Part shown: positions 8,878 to 16,913 of the stretch, one piece after another | Layout: every line of letters starts with the position of its first letter | Numbering within the stretch: the first letter of the stretch is position 1 | Assembly: GCF_002927275.1 (NCBI RefSeq) | Contig: NZ_PRKW01000002.1 | Coordinates: 1-64,000, forward strand | Length of the DNA stretch: 64,000 nt | Source of the DNA: Arthrobacter pityocampae | GTDB taxonomy: Bacteria > Actinomycetota > Actinomycetes > Actinomycetales > Micrococcaceae | Direction: 5' to 3' | Notes under the pieces: model-generated | What the model was told of the DNA's origin: nothing | Seen by the model: the letters and a program-made list of their open reading frames with translations, nothing else | Database searches by the model: none | Program-made: the position numbers and the translations under genes

Positions 8878-9588
8878 CGGCAGAAGTGGCTGCTCATGTA
8901 CTCCCGGGAAGTCCCTGTCCAGGTGATCGCCACCTGGTGTCGGGTGAACATCAAACGGGTGGTCCGGGCCGTGGACCGGTAGATCGGCCGGGACACGGCG
9001 TGGTTCGATGCGTGCTTATCTGTCCATGACCAGCCGGCGTGGCCGGCAAACCGAAAGGACCGCCGGAAGACGCGGGAGCAGGTGTGGTGGGAGCACTACG
9101 GGCGCCTGGCAGCGTATGTGCGGGAGCGCGGGGGTATCCCGGCGCAGAACGAGAGCCGGGAGGCTCGGGTGCTGTATCGGTGGGTGGAGAACCAGCGCAG
9201 GAACCACGACGCCGGCACCCTCACCCCCGACCGGGTCGAGGCCCTCAATGTGCTGGGGGAGTAAATGGGGACTAGGCGGGGTAACGCCGACGTGCTGTGG
9301 GATCGACGCCTCAACGAGGTCCGGCAATTCAGGAATGAGATGGGTCGGTTTCCGATCTACGACCGTGTCAGGCACCAGGGTGAGACGGTCTTGTCCGTGT
9401 GGCTGGGCTATCAGCGCACCTGACAGCGCAAGGGCCGGCTCCGCGCGGACCGGCAGCGACGGTGTGATGAGGTCCTGCCCGGCTGGTCGCCGCCTACCGG
9501 TGTGCGTGCTCCGCTGCCTGTGATCGGTGAGGATCGGGTCTCGGATAGTGCCTCGGGCGGAGACGGAGACGGGGGCGTTGGGCCATGA
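8878..9588 (+). pseudogene. Helicase-associated-domain protein, three in-frame stops
   Basis: One reading frame gives a continuous protein-like sequence interrupted by TAG (8980-8982), TAA (9262-9264) and TGA (9421-9423). It contains KWLLMYSREVPVQVIATWC, WFDACLSVHDQPAWP, WEHYGRLAAYVRERG and LYRWVENQRRNHDAGTLTP, then a second repeat with FRNEMGRFPIYD and VWLGYQR. This is the pattern of helicase-associated repeats (PF03457) found in short actinobacterial proteins with an N-terminal HTH-like part. The frame is preserved across all three stops, so these are point changes, not indels. Three different stop codons argue for decay and against recoding. Confidence 0.75.
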
Positions 9589-9639
9589 GTTAGTGCAGTG
9601 ACTCCGGGCAGGGCGTAGCAGCCGGGGTCGTGGTGGCGG

Positions 9640-10605
9640 TTATGTGCTCGCGGGAGGCCGGCCGGTGGTGGGGGTCGTGATCCTCGCGGCGATGAGTCTG
9701 GTGCCGGTTCCCAGGATCGCGATGATCAGGGCGAGCAGCACCACGGGGGCCGCGCCTCCGTCAGCGCCGAGTGTCGTGGCGAGGATCTGTTGGCCGAGTC
9801 GGAGCATCTCGCCCGGGTTCCCGAGACTCACCCGTGTCCCGAAGACGACGTTGATGGTGGTGAACAGGGCAGGGACGAGCCAGAGGAGGGCGAGGTTGGT
9901 GATCCAGACCCCCGCGTCCCGGACCGAGCGCAGACCGAACCAGGCCAGGGTGCAGCCGATAGTGATCGCGGGAAGCCACCGGCTGATGATCGGCAACCAG
10001 GAGGGCAGATCCATGGGGCCGGCGAGGCCGATGAACCATTCAACGGCCCACGTCGCCAAGGGTACGGCGAGAATCCCGATGGCCAGGGCGACTGTAGTCC
10101 TTGAACGGGAGGCGAGGAGCAGGAGCAGAGTGATCGACGCGGCGAGGGACAGGATGGTCCCGAGCAGGAGCCCGAGGACGTAGATGGTTGCCGCCGTCCC
10201 TCCCATCAGCCCGGCATGCAGGACGGTGAAGGACTGGGTCACCGCGGCGAGCTGGACCGCGCAGAGTGCCGCTGCGGCATACTTCACCGTCGTCCTGTGC
10301 CGGGTGGGGTTCCAGATCCGCAGCGTGATGCCGGCCGCCGCTCCACCCACCACCAACAGGACGACGATGGTGACCAGGCTGTACTGACTCAGGGGGAGGA
10401 GCGCGAGCGGCATCCGGTCGGGCCCCTCGAGGGTGGCCCAAAGGTTCTGCAAGGGCAGGCGGGCCCCGGTTATCAGCCAGGGGGCAAGGCCCAGCACGCC
10501 GGCCACAGCACCGACCAGCAGCCCAAGGAGCGGGCTCGGGCTTGATCCCTGAAGAGTGTGCTCACCGGAAACCGGCTGCTGTGCCGTGTGCTCGGAGAAG
10601 CTCAT
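9640..10605 (-). CDS. Polytopic membrane protein of unknown function
   Basis: This 321-residue protein has about eight or nine transmembrane segments (for example LLGLLVGAVAGVLGLAPWL, LVTIVVLLVVGGAAAGI, AATIYVLGLLLGTILSL, VVLLALIIAILGTG). The N-terminal 30 residues are polar and the C-terminus is Thr/Pro-rich. No known transporter motif was seen. It overlaps the upstream 58-residue membrane gene by ATGA and is therefore coupled to it. Confidence 0.7.
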   Translation of the reverse strand: MSFSEHTAQQPVSGEHTLQGSSPSPLLGLLVGAVAGVLGLAPWLITGARLPLQNLWATLEGPDRMPLALLPLSQYSLVTIVVLLVVGGAAAGITLRIWNPTRHRTTVKYAAAALCAVQLAAVTQSFTVLHAGLMGGTAATIYVLGLLLGTILSLAASITLLLLLASRSRTTVALAIGILAVPLATWAVEWFIGLAGPMDLPSWLPIISRWLPAITIGCTLAWFGLRSVRDAGVWITNLALLWLVPALFTTINVVFGTRVSLGNPGEMLRLGQQILATTLGADGGAAPVVLLALIIAILGTGTRLIAARITTPTTGRPPAST

Positions 10606-10778
10606 ACGGGATCCTTCTCTGGTCGTCGGGAGTCACGGGAGGCCGCTTCCGCGTAGTAGGAGCGCATCCCGTGTTTCACCCCGAGCCGGATGATCACATA
10701 CAGGAGCAATGACGTGAGCAGCAGCGGAACGCCCCAGACGACCACCACCACCAGGAGCCCGAATCCATCCATGCCCAT
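10602..10778 (-). CDS. Small single-span membrane protein
   Basis: This protein of about 58 residues has one strong transmembrane helix (LLVVVVVWGVPLLLTSLLLY) and a charged tail (KHGMRSYYAEAASRDSRRPEK). The start is the ATG at 10778, with GGGGGAA just upstream; a second ATG at 10772 is equally possible. Its stop overlaps the start of the large membrane protein (ATGA at 10605-10602), so the two form one operon. The function is not recognised. Confidence 0.6.
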   Translation of the reverse strand: MGMDGFGLLVVVVVWGVPLLLTSLLLYVIIRLGVKHGMRSYYAEAASRDSRRPEKDPV

Positions 10779-10910
10779 GACTTCCCCCAGATCTAGAACA
10801 AACGGTCGACCCAGTGAGCGTACCGGCGCGGCTGCCGCCACCCCGTACGCCGCGGCGTGACACCACCGAGACATACAGTGACGCCTTTCATCAACGAGGA
10901 GGAGCCGATC

Positions 10911-11127
10911 ATGGGAACGGTGGACTACATCGAACATCCCGACCAGGCCGCTGCTGTGGAGCCCTGACATCAGCGAGGACCTTCAGCCGCACCTGTCCGA
11001 ACTGCAGGCGCCGGTCCTCGAGGACCGGCTTGAGGCCGGCCATCCGTCGACGAGCGGACCCCAGGGCGCCGGAGGCGTCAACGTCACCGACACAGCCGAC
11101 GAGGCACGCCGCTTCTTCGAGGACTAA
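10911..11127 (+). pseudogene. Small acidic protein gene with a probable 1-nt frameshift
   Basis: An ATG with an excellent site (AGGAGGAG, six bases upstream) opens a frame that stops after 18 codons (MGTVDYIEHPDQAAAVEP). Shifting by one base at the CCC/TGAC just before that stop restores a natural-looking acidic continuation: DISEDLQPHLSELQAPVLED to DTADEARRFFED, ending at TAA 11125-11127. Either this is a small gene broken by a single-base indel (or a sequencing error), or the 18-codon frame is a leader. Confidence 0.4.
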
Positions 11128-11221
11128 CGCCGGCGCCGGGACGCGCCCATAGACTGGCCGGAGATAGTCCGCTGGGGACTCTCGTCTCCCTCTGGTCGAA
11201 GGATCCTAAGGCCGGCGCCAG

Positions 11222-11238
11222 GATTCTCTGCACTAGCG
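11222..11238. repeat. 17-bp imperfect repeat, copy 1
   Basis: GATTCTCTGCACTAGCG recurs at 12327-12343 with one mismatch. The copies bracket the next two genes. Confidence 0.45.
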
Positions 11239-11373
11239 TCAGTGACTGAGTGCGGTGCCTGTTCTTGTCGAATTTCCTCGGGGAAAAGGGGCGGGCTGGT
11301 GTGCATTGAAGCGGCGGCCGAAGAACACTCAGCTTTGGTCGCTGAAGTAATCTCACGAAGAAACAGGATCACC

Positions 11374-11778
11374 ATGACGGAATACGAGGACGCCGAGGAC
11401 GAGAAGCGGCGCGTGCAGCGACGGCAGAGGATCGCGGTGAGGCGGCGTCGGCGGCTGATCGTCAATCGCATAGCGACGCCATTGGTATTCCTGTTCATCC
11501 TTATCTTCTGCGCGGGGCTAATCGCCCTGGAACTGGACGAGCCGAGGCAGGACGCCGCACTCATGGAGTTCGTGGAGTCCCATGGAGGTGAGGTGACGAA
11601 GATCAGACACCCGAGCGGGACCGGATATCGCGGAAATGGATCGGGCGGACCGGCCTACGTCGATGTTGTCTTCGACGGTAGACAGAGTCGATGCGTTTAC
11701 CACGAACTCGCGGTTCCACCACGTCTGCTCGACTGTGATCCGGCCGTCAGCACATCGCGGTCAGAGGGAGGACGGTGA
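11374..11778 (+). CDS. Membrane-anchored hypothetical protein
   Basis: This 134-residue protein has an extremely basic cytoplasmic N-terminus (KRRVQRRQRIAVRRRRRLI), one transmembrane helix (PLVFLFILIFCAGLIAL) and an extracytoplasmic C-terminal part with two Cys (SRCVYHEL, LLDCDP) that could form a disulphide. The ATG at 11374 has AGGA upstream and is preferred to the longer frame from 11242. The stop overlaps the next start by one base (TGATG). I do not recognise the family. Confidence 0.6.
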   Translation: MTEYEDAEDEKRRVQRRQRIAVRRRRRLIVNRIATPLVFLFILIFCAGLIALELDEPRQDAALMEFVESHGGEVTKIRHPSGTGYRGNGSGGPAYVDVVFDGRQSRCVYHELAVPPRLLDCDPAVSTSRSEGGR

Positions 11779-12287
11779 TGAGTGGCGCTCAGCAGAAATC
11801 AACGCAGGAGGAACCGAAGAAGGCGTTCATCGACAAGTTCATGAACGGCCTGTCCGTGACAGGTCTCTGCGCGTTTGCGGCGACCCTCGGCTTCCTGTTC
11901 TGGGACGCCCACGAATACAGACAGCAGTACGACGATACCTACGTTCAGGTCGTCGAGGACACCTACGGCGTAGAGGTGGACGAACGCATTCCCTTGGGCC
12001 AGGTGCGATTGACTCAGGCGTCCGCCGAGGATGGGCGTGATCACTGCTTTGGCCCCGAGGAGTACCGCGTCGCGGCTGACAGCGTCGATGAGCCGGACAC
12101 CCTGCTCTGCTTTGACCGTGACCGCTACCGCGACATCCTCAGATTCGTGAAGTCCGATGGCGGCGAGATCATCGGACGCCACATGGGGGAGAACACCCTG
12201 TCGGTCGTCTTCAAGGACGATGGCCCGTTCGGTATCAGCTGCACCGTGCCGGAGCCGGACGACACTGGGCTGCACTGCACTCTCTAA
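11778..12287 (+). CDS. Membrane-anchored hypothetical protein, probable partner of the previous gene
   Basis: This 169-residue protein has one transmembrane helix near residues 26-44 (LSVTGLCAFAATLGFLFW) and an acidic extracytoplasmic domain with four Cys (DHCFG, LLCFDR, ISCTV, LHCTL), suggesting two disulphides. GGGAGGA lies five bases before the ATG. It shares topology and overall C-terminal features with the preceding gene (both end in short Cys-containing strands), so the two may be a diverged pair. The function is unknown. Confidence 0.6.
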   Translation: MSGAQQKSTQEEPKKAFIDKFMNGLSVTGLCAFAATLGFLFWDAHEYRQQYDDTYVQVVEDTYGVEVDERIPLGQVRLTQASAEDGRDHCFGPEEYRVAADSVDEPDTLLCFDRDRYRDILRFVKSDGGEIIGRHMGENTLSVVFKDDGPFGISCTVPEPDDTGLHCTL

Positions 12288-12326
12288 CCTCCGACGAACA
12301 ATAGCTGTCGCTGGTGCCGCGACAGA

Positions 12327-12343
12327 GATTCTCTGTACTAGCG
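12327..12343. repeat. 17-bp imperfect repeat, copy 2
   Basis: GATTCTCTGTACTAGCG differs in one position from 11222-11238. A looser similarity continues to the right of both copies. Confidence 0.45.
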
Positions 12344-12683
12344 CCGGCACGCGCGTGCCTTTCCGGTTCTCGTCAGGGTGACAGTGATGATGGCCCACCC
12401 GCGTAGCCCGGCGCAGGCCGTCGGTCGGGCAACCGCCCTGTAACCACCCAGGTCATTGACCCAGGTCGTGTGTGGATGGTCGTTTCAGGAAGGCGATCGT
12501 GGTGGGAGAACCAGGAGATCCTGCACCACCGAGCCGAGATCGCGCTGCTCCGGGGCCTCGACGTCCGTCCTGATGACATGCCGCAGCGGGCGGGTCGAGG
12601 GCGGCGCAGATGGCAGCACTGTGCGACCGGGAATGGGCAAGAGGTCCCTGTTGAGGCAGGTATCGAGCTCGTAGCGTTGATGG
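12344..12683. other. No confident gene; possible remnant
   Basis: This is 340 bases without a well-supported gene. One plus frame (12470-12727) contains ENQEILHHRAEIALLRGL, which looks like the helical start of a real protein but runs into low-complexity Arg-rich sequence. It may be a remnant. Confidence 0.3.
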
Positions 12684-13160
12684 ATGGAACCAGGTGTTGC
12701 CTCCGCGGAACTCCTTCCCGCGCGTGAGTCCTGGCGGCTGCTCAGGCATGCTCCCTTCGGGCGCTTGAGTCTCTGCGCGCAGAAGAACCCGAGCATCGTC
12801 CCGGTCAATTTCCTTCTCGATCGCGGGACGATCGTCTTCCACGGGCCGGCAGGAATGACGGCTGGATGCGGGGAGGGAGTTGCTGTCGCGTTCGAGGCCG
12901 ATGGCTTCCTGGAAGGCGGAGCGGTGGCATGGAGCGTGATCGTCTCCGGGCACGCGAGCACCATCAGTCCGAGAAACGACCTCGAGGACGCGGCCCAGCT
13001 ACCGGCGGGTCCGGTGGAACAGGCAGGCCCCGCGGGTCTTTATGCATCGGACCGGGAAAGCCGACTCATGTGTCTGGTCCCGGAGACGATCAGCGGGCGC
13101 GCCTTCGCCCCCCAGCACGCACCGCACCCCACCCAGGTTGCTCGAGCCGATGACGAGTAG
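12684..13160 (+). CDS. Pyridoxamine 5'-phosphate oxidase-family flavin-binding protein
   Basis: This 158-residue split-barrel protein of the actinobacterial Pnp_ox-like group shows LLRHAPFGRLSLCAQKNPS, IVPVNFLLDRGTIVFHGPAG, VAVAFEADGF and AWSVIVSGHAS. These proteins usually bind FMN or F420 and reduce or sequester small molecules. The ATG at 12684 is chosen because family members begin shortly before the L..HAPFGRL strand. The physiological substrate is unknown. Confidence 0.8.
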   Translation: MEPGVASAELLPARESWRLLRHAPFGRLSLCAQKNPSIVPVNFLLDRGTIVFHGPAGMTAGCGEGVAVAFEADGFLEGGAVAWSVIVSGHASTISPRNDLEDAAQLPAGPVEQAGPAGLYASDRESRLMCLVPETISGRAFAPQHAPHPTQVARADDE

Positions 13161-13218
13161 ACACAGGGGTCGCAGTCCAAGACCCGGCGGACAACGCCGG
13201 TCGACCCGTAGCCTTCAA

Positions 13219-13248
13219 GACGTGCAGTGACGTGCAGTGACGTGCAGT
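13219..13248. repeat. Three tandem copies of a 10-bp unit
   Basis: GACGTGCAGT is repeated three times without interruption, directly downstream of the flavin-binding protein gene. The role is unknown. Confidence 0.7.
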
Positions 13249-13649
13249 GCCGGTTGGGCTGAGGTGGTCAGAGCCGCAGCAGTCCACCGCCACGAGGACA
13301 AATAGACGAAGGCCCCGGGGAGGCTGCGCGAATGGGGGAAACACGCAGACGACCAGGGCCTTCACTATCATGTGTACCCGGTGGGAGCGCTCTCGACAAA
13401 GTCAGAAAAGCGGACCACCACAATGCCGAATCCGGCTCTGGCTCAATGCTGTATCCGCCGCGCCGCGATAGGACTCGTTGACGAGGTCCGCCCTTGCCTG
13501 AGGGCTGGCTGTACCGGACGATTACCGTCGACGTTGGCCGCGACCACTGTCTCAGCCACACCGACAGAGCCTGAGAATCCGAGGCTCCGCTTCCACTCTT
13601 TAAAGCGTCAATGAGCGCCGGCGGGTGCGGCGACTGGAATGCTGGGTGC
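13249..13649. other. Non-coding stretch with hairpin and orphan LacI-type palindrome
   Basis: No gene is supported in these 401 bases. GAAGGCCC (13307-13314) can pair with GGGCCTTC (13355-13362), enclosing a smaller CTGCG/CGCAG stem. At 13382-13395 TGGGAGCGCTCTCG matches 12 of 14 positions of the CebR operator TGGGAGCGCTCCCA, but no sugar gene follows, so it is probably incidental or a relic. Confidence 0.35.
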
Positions 13650-13913
13650 ATGACTGAGAGCCCCGCCGACGGGCAGCGCCGGCCGCTGCGCTTCCTGACC
13701 CTGCAGCAGGTAGCCGAGGAACTGAACACCAGGCAGAGCACCATCCGGGCCCTCATCGCCTCCGGAGACCTCCCAGTCATTTAGATCGGGGGCCGGGGCC
13801 AGTGGCGCATCGAACGTACCAAGCTCGAGGACTACATCACCGCCGCCTACACCAAGGCCCGCACCGACGTCGCCCGAGGCGCGGTCGATGCCGGTGACGG
13901 GACAGGGACGTGA
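13650..13913 (+). pseudogene. BldC-like HTH protein with an in-frame TAG
   Basis: The frame encodes an actinobacterial BldC/MerR-like DNA-binding protein: RFLTLQQVAEELNTRQSTIR, ALIASGDLPVI, stop, IGGRGQWRIERTKLEDYI. The stop is TAG at 13782-13784 (codon 45), exactly where the family normally has Gln in the LP.IQIGGRG segment, so a CAG-to-TAG change is the simplest explanation. The rest of the frame is intact to TGA 13911-13913. Without suppression the product would lose its recognition wing. Confidence 0.8.
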
Positions 13914-14059
13914 CCCGGAATCGGGCATGGATCGTGGTGGGCTTGGTTGTAGCGCTCCTGGCCGGCGTCGTGGTGGCACTTCTGCAGATGAGCGAAATCG
14001 TCGAGGACCCCGCGCGCTTGGTGTGTGACATCGCTGCGCGCCGCGCAGGATGCGACTAA
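13910..14059 (+). CDS. 49-residue single-span membrane protein
   Basis: A GTG overlapping the stop of the HTH frame (GTGA at 13910-13913) opens MTRNRAWIVVGLVVALLAGV and continues VVALLQMSEIVEDPARLVCD to a Cys-containing C-terminus, ending at TAA 14057-14059. The layout is one transmembrane helix followed by about 25 outside residues with two Cys. The overlap indicates it was co-transcribed with the HTH gene and coupled to its translation. It is too short for most gene finders. Confidence 0.55.
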   Translation: MTRNRAWIVVGLVVALLAGVVVALLQMSEIVEDPARLVCDIAARRAGCD

Positions 14060-14361
14060 CTGGTGCTGCCTACCGCCTCATCCCCAGCCCTTGTCCTCTC
14101 GGCTGTGACCGCGCTCAACCACACCCAGCCCTCCCGCTGAATCATGATGACCGGCTCGAGGAACCGGATCTTCACCGCGGTCCGCGTGTACGCGATCGCC
14201 AGAGCCTGCACCCGAAACGCTTTCGAGGGGTAGCGGACCCACGCGTACACCCGGCGTGGTTCCGGGAAGTCCGTGGGTCGGCAGTTCTCGACGTCGAGCT
14301 CGGCCGCAGTGAGCATCATCAGCTCCTCGCGCATGACGAACTCCTCGATCCGCTCGTCCAT
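14056..14361 (-). CDS. Hypothetical protein, probably 5'-damaged
   Basis: The 101-residue frame has natural composition (DERIEEFVMREELMMLTAAE, FPEPRRVYAWVRYPS, IAYTRTAVKIRFLEP). Coding character continues upstream of the ATG in the same frame (AHPYRQEFDTIESRTIPIYY) to about 14433, where it meets an in-frame TGA and no usual start codon. A neighbouring frame supplies a GTG at 14470, so a one-base shift near 14431 would give a full-length gene. It converges on, and overlaps by 4 nt, the 49-residue membrane gene. I do not recognise the family. Confidence 0.5.
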   Translation of the reverse strand: MDERIEEFVMREELMMLTAAELDVENCRPTDFPEPRRVYAWVRYPSKAFRVQALAIAYTRTAVKIRFLEPVIMIQREGWVWLSAVTAERTRAGDEAVGSTS

Positions 14362-14470
14362 CCGCTTCGCGTAGTAGATCGGTATGGTGCGGGATTCGAT
14401 GGTGTCGAATTCTTGTCGGTAGGGATGGGCGCGGAGGTTCCGTCAGGGAGGCTGGGATGCTACTCGGCAC

Positions 14471-14962
14471 TTGATGGATGGTTGCGGAGCACGGTCTTGT
14501 GGTCAGGGGCGACCGTCATCTCGCGTGCCGCAGGTCGGCGCGTTTTGGGTAATTGAGTCCCTGATAGTGGTCGAGCGCGGTTAGCCGTGGGATGCCTCGT
14601 GCATGATGTCCCGAGACATCACACGTCAGGCCAGAACATCGCTGAATCCACAGCCCGCCATGGGTTGGGCGGTTTCAGTGGGTCGTTCGATGCTCTCGTC
14701 CGGTGTTCTCGTTCGGTGAGGGAGTTTCTCGAGGGGACTGTCGACATCGTGGTGAGAGCGAACTATCCTCCCAAGGCATAGGGGGCAATAGCCGACCGTG
14801 AATGCTCTGACAGGGTGGGTGGCGTGATCCTGACGGGATTACTGGGCCGATCCAGTGTGGAAGAGCCTATTGGTCACCGCGCGGCTGGTGGGCTGCTGAG
14901 GGTCTCGATGGATGGATCCGGCGCGCAGGTGCAGCTGATGGGCGGGGAAAGGACCGGCGGTC
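14471..14962. other. Intergenic, no gene seen
   Basis: This is 492 bases before the response regulator. An open frame at 14587-14781 lacks a ribosome-binding site and natural composition. The right edge must hold the promoter of the regulator, but I see no clear boxes. Confidence 0.4.
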
Positions 14963-15790
14963 ATGGTTGATCCGGTTGTTCAGCACCAGGTGTATCTGCT
15001 CGATGATCATGAGGTCGTACGGCGGGGCCTGGAACACCTCCTGGAAGGCGATGGTGTCCGGGTCATCGGCTCCTCAGGGTCGGCACGTGAGGCCGGCCGT
15101 ATGGTGGTTGTTCTGCAGCCTCACGCGGCGGTTCTTGATGACAGGCTCCCTGATGGTTTCGGGACCGGGGTCTGTAACACCGTCGGGTTGATCGACACTT
15201 CCATCCATTGCGTGATCCTCACGGATGAGGAGGGTGAGGGGGTTTTGGTCGAATCCATGCTGTCGGGGGCGTGGGGCTGTCTTGCCAAGGGTGATAGTGC
15301 CGTGGAGCATCTGCGTCTGGTCCGCCTGGCATTGAGTGGTCATCCTGCGTACAGCAGAGACTTCGAGTCGTTGGGTCGCCCGGTTCGTGGTGATGCCCCG
15401 GGGAGCCCGGAGAGTGTCCTGTTGTCGCTGACCCGGCAGGAACGCCGGGTAGCGATCCATGTGGCGGCGGGTATGACCAACCGGCAGATCGCTCACGAGA
15501 TGGTCCTGGCGGAGAAGACAGTGAAGAATACGGTCTCCGCGATCCTCGCCAAGTTGGACATGGCCCGGAGGACCCAGCTCGCGGTCATCATCGCGCTTGC
15601 GCTCGATGAAATGGGAGGTCGGGCCGCTTATCTCGTAGCGCATGGTGTCCTCCCGGATGAGGATGGCACGATCAGTCGGATCATCGCCGGGCTGATGCGA
15701 TCCGACCCCGGAGGACTCCGCCCCACGAGTGCTGATCGGCTTACACAGACCCTCAGACTCGCCGAGGCCCTTGTCCTGCGGCCGAGCTGA
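14963..15790 (+). CDS. NarL/DosR-type response regulator, orphan
   Basis: The 275-residue protein has a receiver domain (YLLDDHEVVRRGLEHLLEG with the acidic pair, AVLDDRLPDGFG with the phospho-acceptor Asp at about residue 55, VILTDEEGEG with the Thr, and CLAKGD with the Lys). It is followed by a LuxR-type HTH (LTRQERRVAIHVAAGMTNRQ, IAHEMVLAEKTVKNTVSAIL). An extra C-terminal tail of about 60 residues after the HTH is unusual. No histidine kinase is nearby, but three GAF-ANTAR sensors follow. Confidence 0.92.
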   Translation: MVDPVVQHQVYLLDDHEVVRRGLEHLLEGDGVRVIGSSGSAREAGRMVVVLQPHAAVLDDRLPDGFGTGVCNTVGLIDTSIHCVILTDEEGEGVLVESMLSGAWGCLAKGDSAVEHLRLVRLALSGHPAYSRDFESLGRPVRGDAPGSPESVLLSLTRQERRVAIHVAAGMTNRQIAHEMVLAEKTVKNTVSAILAKLDMARRTQLAVIIALALDEMGGRAAYLVAHGVLPDEDGTISRIIAGLMRSDPGGLRPTSADRLTQTLRLAEALVLRPS

Positions 15791-15927
15791 TAGTGCTCAT
15801 GCGAACCTCGGGAGCCTCGGGAACCCTAAGATCTGATGCTGGCCGGAGCGTGGCTGGAAACTTCACAGCACGTGCGGCACTACAGGGGTCCTATCGGCTG
15901 CGTGGCGTGACTGCGCGGCGGTGGGGG

Positions 15928-16671
15928 TCAGCCGAAGTGGGTGGTGGGTGGTTCGTTGCTGGTGGTGGAGACGACGCGGGCTGCGATGTCGCGGAGCTTG
16001 AGGTTCTGGCCCATGATGATGCCAGCGGCGAGGTCGATGATGGTCCTGGATTCCAGGGCCGCGCTGAGGTGGGCTTGCGTGTCGGACAGATGCGCGATCC
16101 GGACCGCCGTGCGGAGGGACCTGGACGCTTCCCGGGCGAAGGCCTCCGCAGCACGGGCTGCCTCAGGGGTGAACGCATCGGGGGCATTGGAGTAGAGGTT
16201 CAGCGCGCACTGCGCGTCGCCGTCCAGCGGGATGGGGATGCCGAGGATGGACAGCATGCCGTGTTCGGCGACCGCCGCGAAGTACTCCGGCCACCGGTCA
16301 CTGGTGCGGGTATCGGGGATGTAGACGGTCTCGGTGGTGCGGGCGGCAGTGAGGCAGGGGCCGTCTCCGTAGGAGTACTGGATCTCGTCGAGCCGCAGGG
16401 CTTTGTCGCTGCTGCTGGCGACTGTTTCGGCGTGCCGGTGCCGCAGCAATGTCACCCCGCAGAAGACCTCCTGTCCTGGGTCGGAGAGTTGGTGGGCTGC
16501 GAGGTGCGCCAGGCCGCTGAGGAAGTGATCGATGTCGGGACTGTCCAGGACCAGGTCCTGCAGATCCACTGGAGCGCCGGCCACCACTGCGGGGGCGTGA
16601 GTTTCAGGGCCGGGCACTGGGGTAGCTGACGTGGGGGCGGATTCGAGGGGTGGGAAGGGATTTTGGTTCAT
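15928..16671 (-). CDS. GAF-ANTAR protein with a shortened ANTAR domain
   Basis: This protein of about 247 residues has a GAF domain (LQDLVLDSPDIDHFL through RLDEIQYSYGDGPCL, TVYIPDTRTSDRWPEYF, SILGIPIPLDGDAQCALNLY) and ends in an ANTAR-like segment, LESRTIIDLAAGIIMGQN followed at once by LKLRDIAARVV. Compared with the neighbour at 18235-18924, about 20 residues between MGQN and the VKLR helix are missing without a frameshift, so the RNA-binding helical bundle cannot form normally. AGGAGAATC precedes the ATG at 16671. ANTAR proteins normally antiterminate transcription by binding paired hexaloop RNA hairpins. Confidence 0.85.
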   Translation of the reverse strand: MNQNPFPPLESAPTSATPVPGPETHAPAVVAGAPVDLQDLVLDSPDIDHFLSGLAHLAAHQLSDPGQEVFCGVTLLRHRHAETVASSSDKALRLDEIQYSYGDGPCLTAARTTETVYIPDTRTSDRWPEYFAAVAEHGMLSILGIPIPLDGDAQCALNLYSNAPDAFTPEAARAAEAFAREASRSLRTAVRIAHLSDTQAHLSAALESRTIIDLAAGIIMGQNLKLRDIAARVVSTTSNEPPTTHFG

Positions 16672-16870
16672 GATTCTCCTATCCAGGAGATCAGCGTTCA
16701 CGACACACACACGCCCGGAAAGCCCGGAACGCCGCGGTTACTCTCACTGCACCGCTCGTACCTCAACGACAGGGCTCACACTACGCCCGGGTGTCTCATG
16801 CCCACGTGGCCTCAGGGTCCCCGTTCGTCCACACCCGTCTGCTTTCGCTCCGGAAGACACGCCACCCAAA

Positions 16871-16913
16871 TGTGATGTGCGAGCTGCCAGGGGGCAGATT
16901 ACGAGGCATCACA
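16871..16913 (-). terminator. Weak terminator-like hairpins after the 86-residue gene
   Basis: TGTGATG (16871-16877) pairs with CATCACA (16907-16913), and inside it CTGCC pairs with GGCAG (about 16884-16897). The outer arm includes the stop codon of the gene ending at 16909. There is no T-run, so function is uncertain. Confidence 0.3.
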
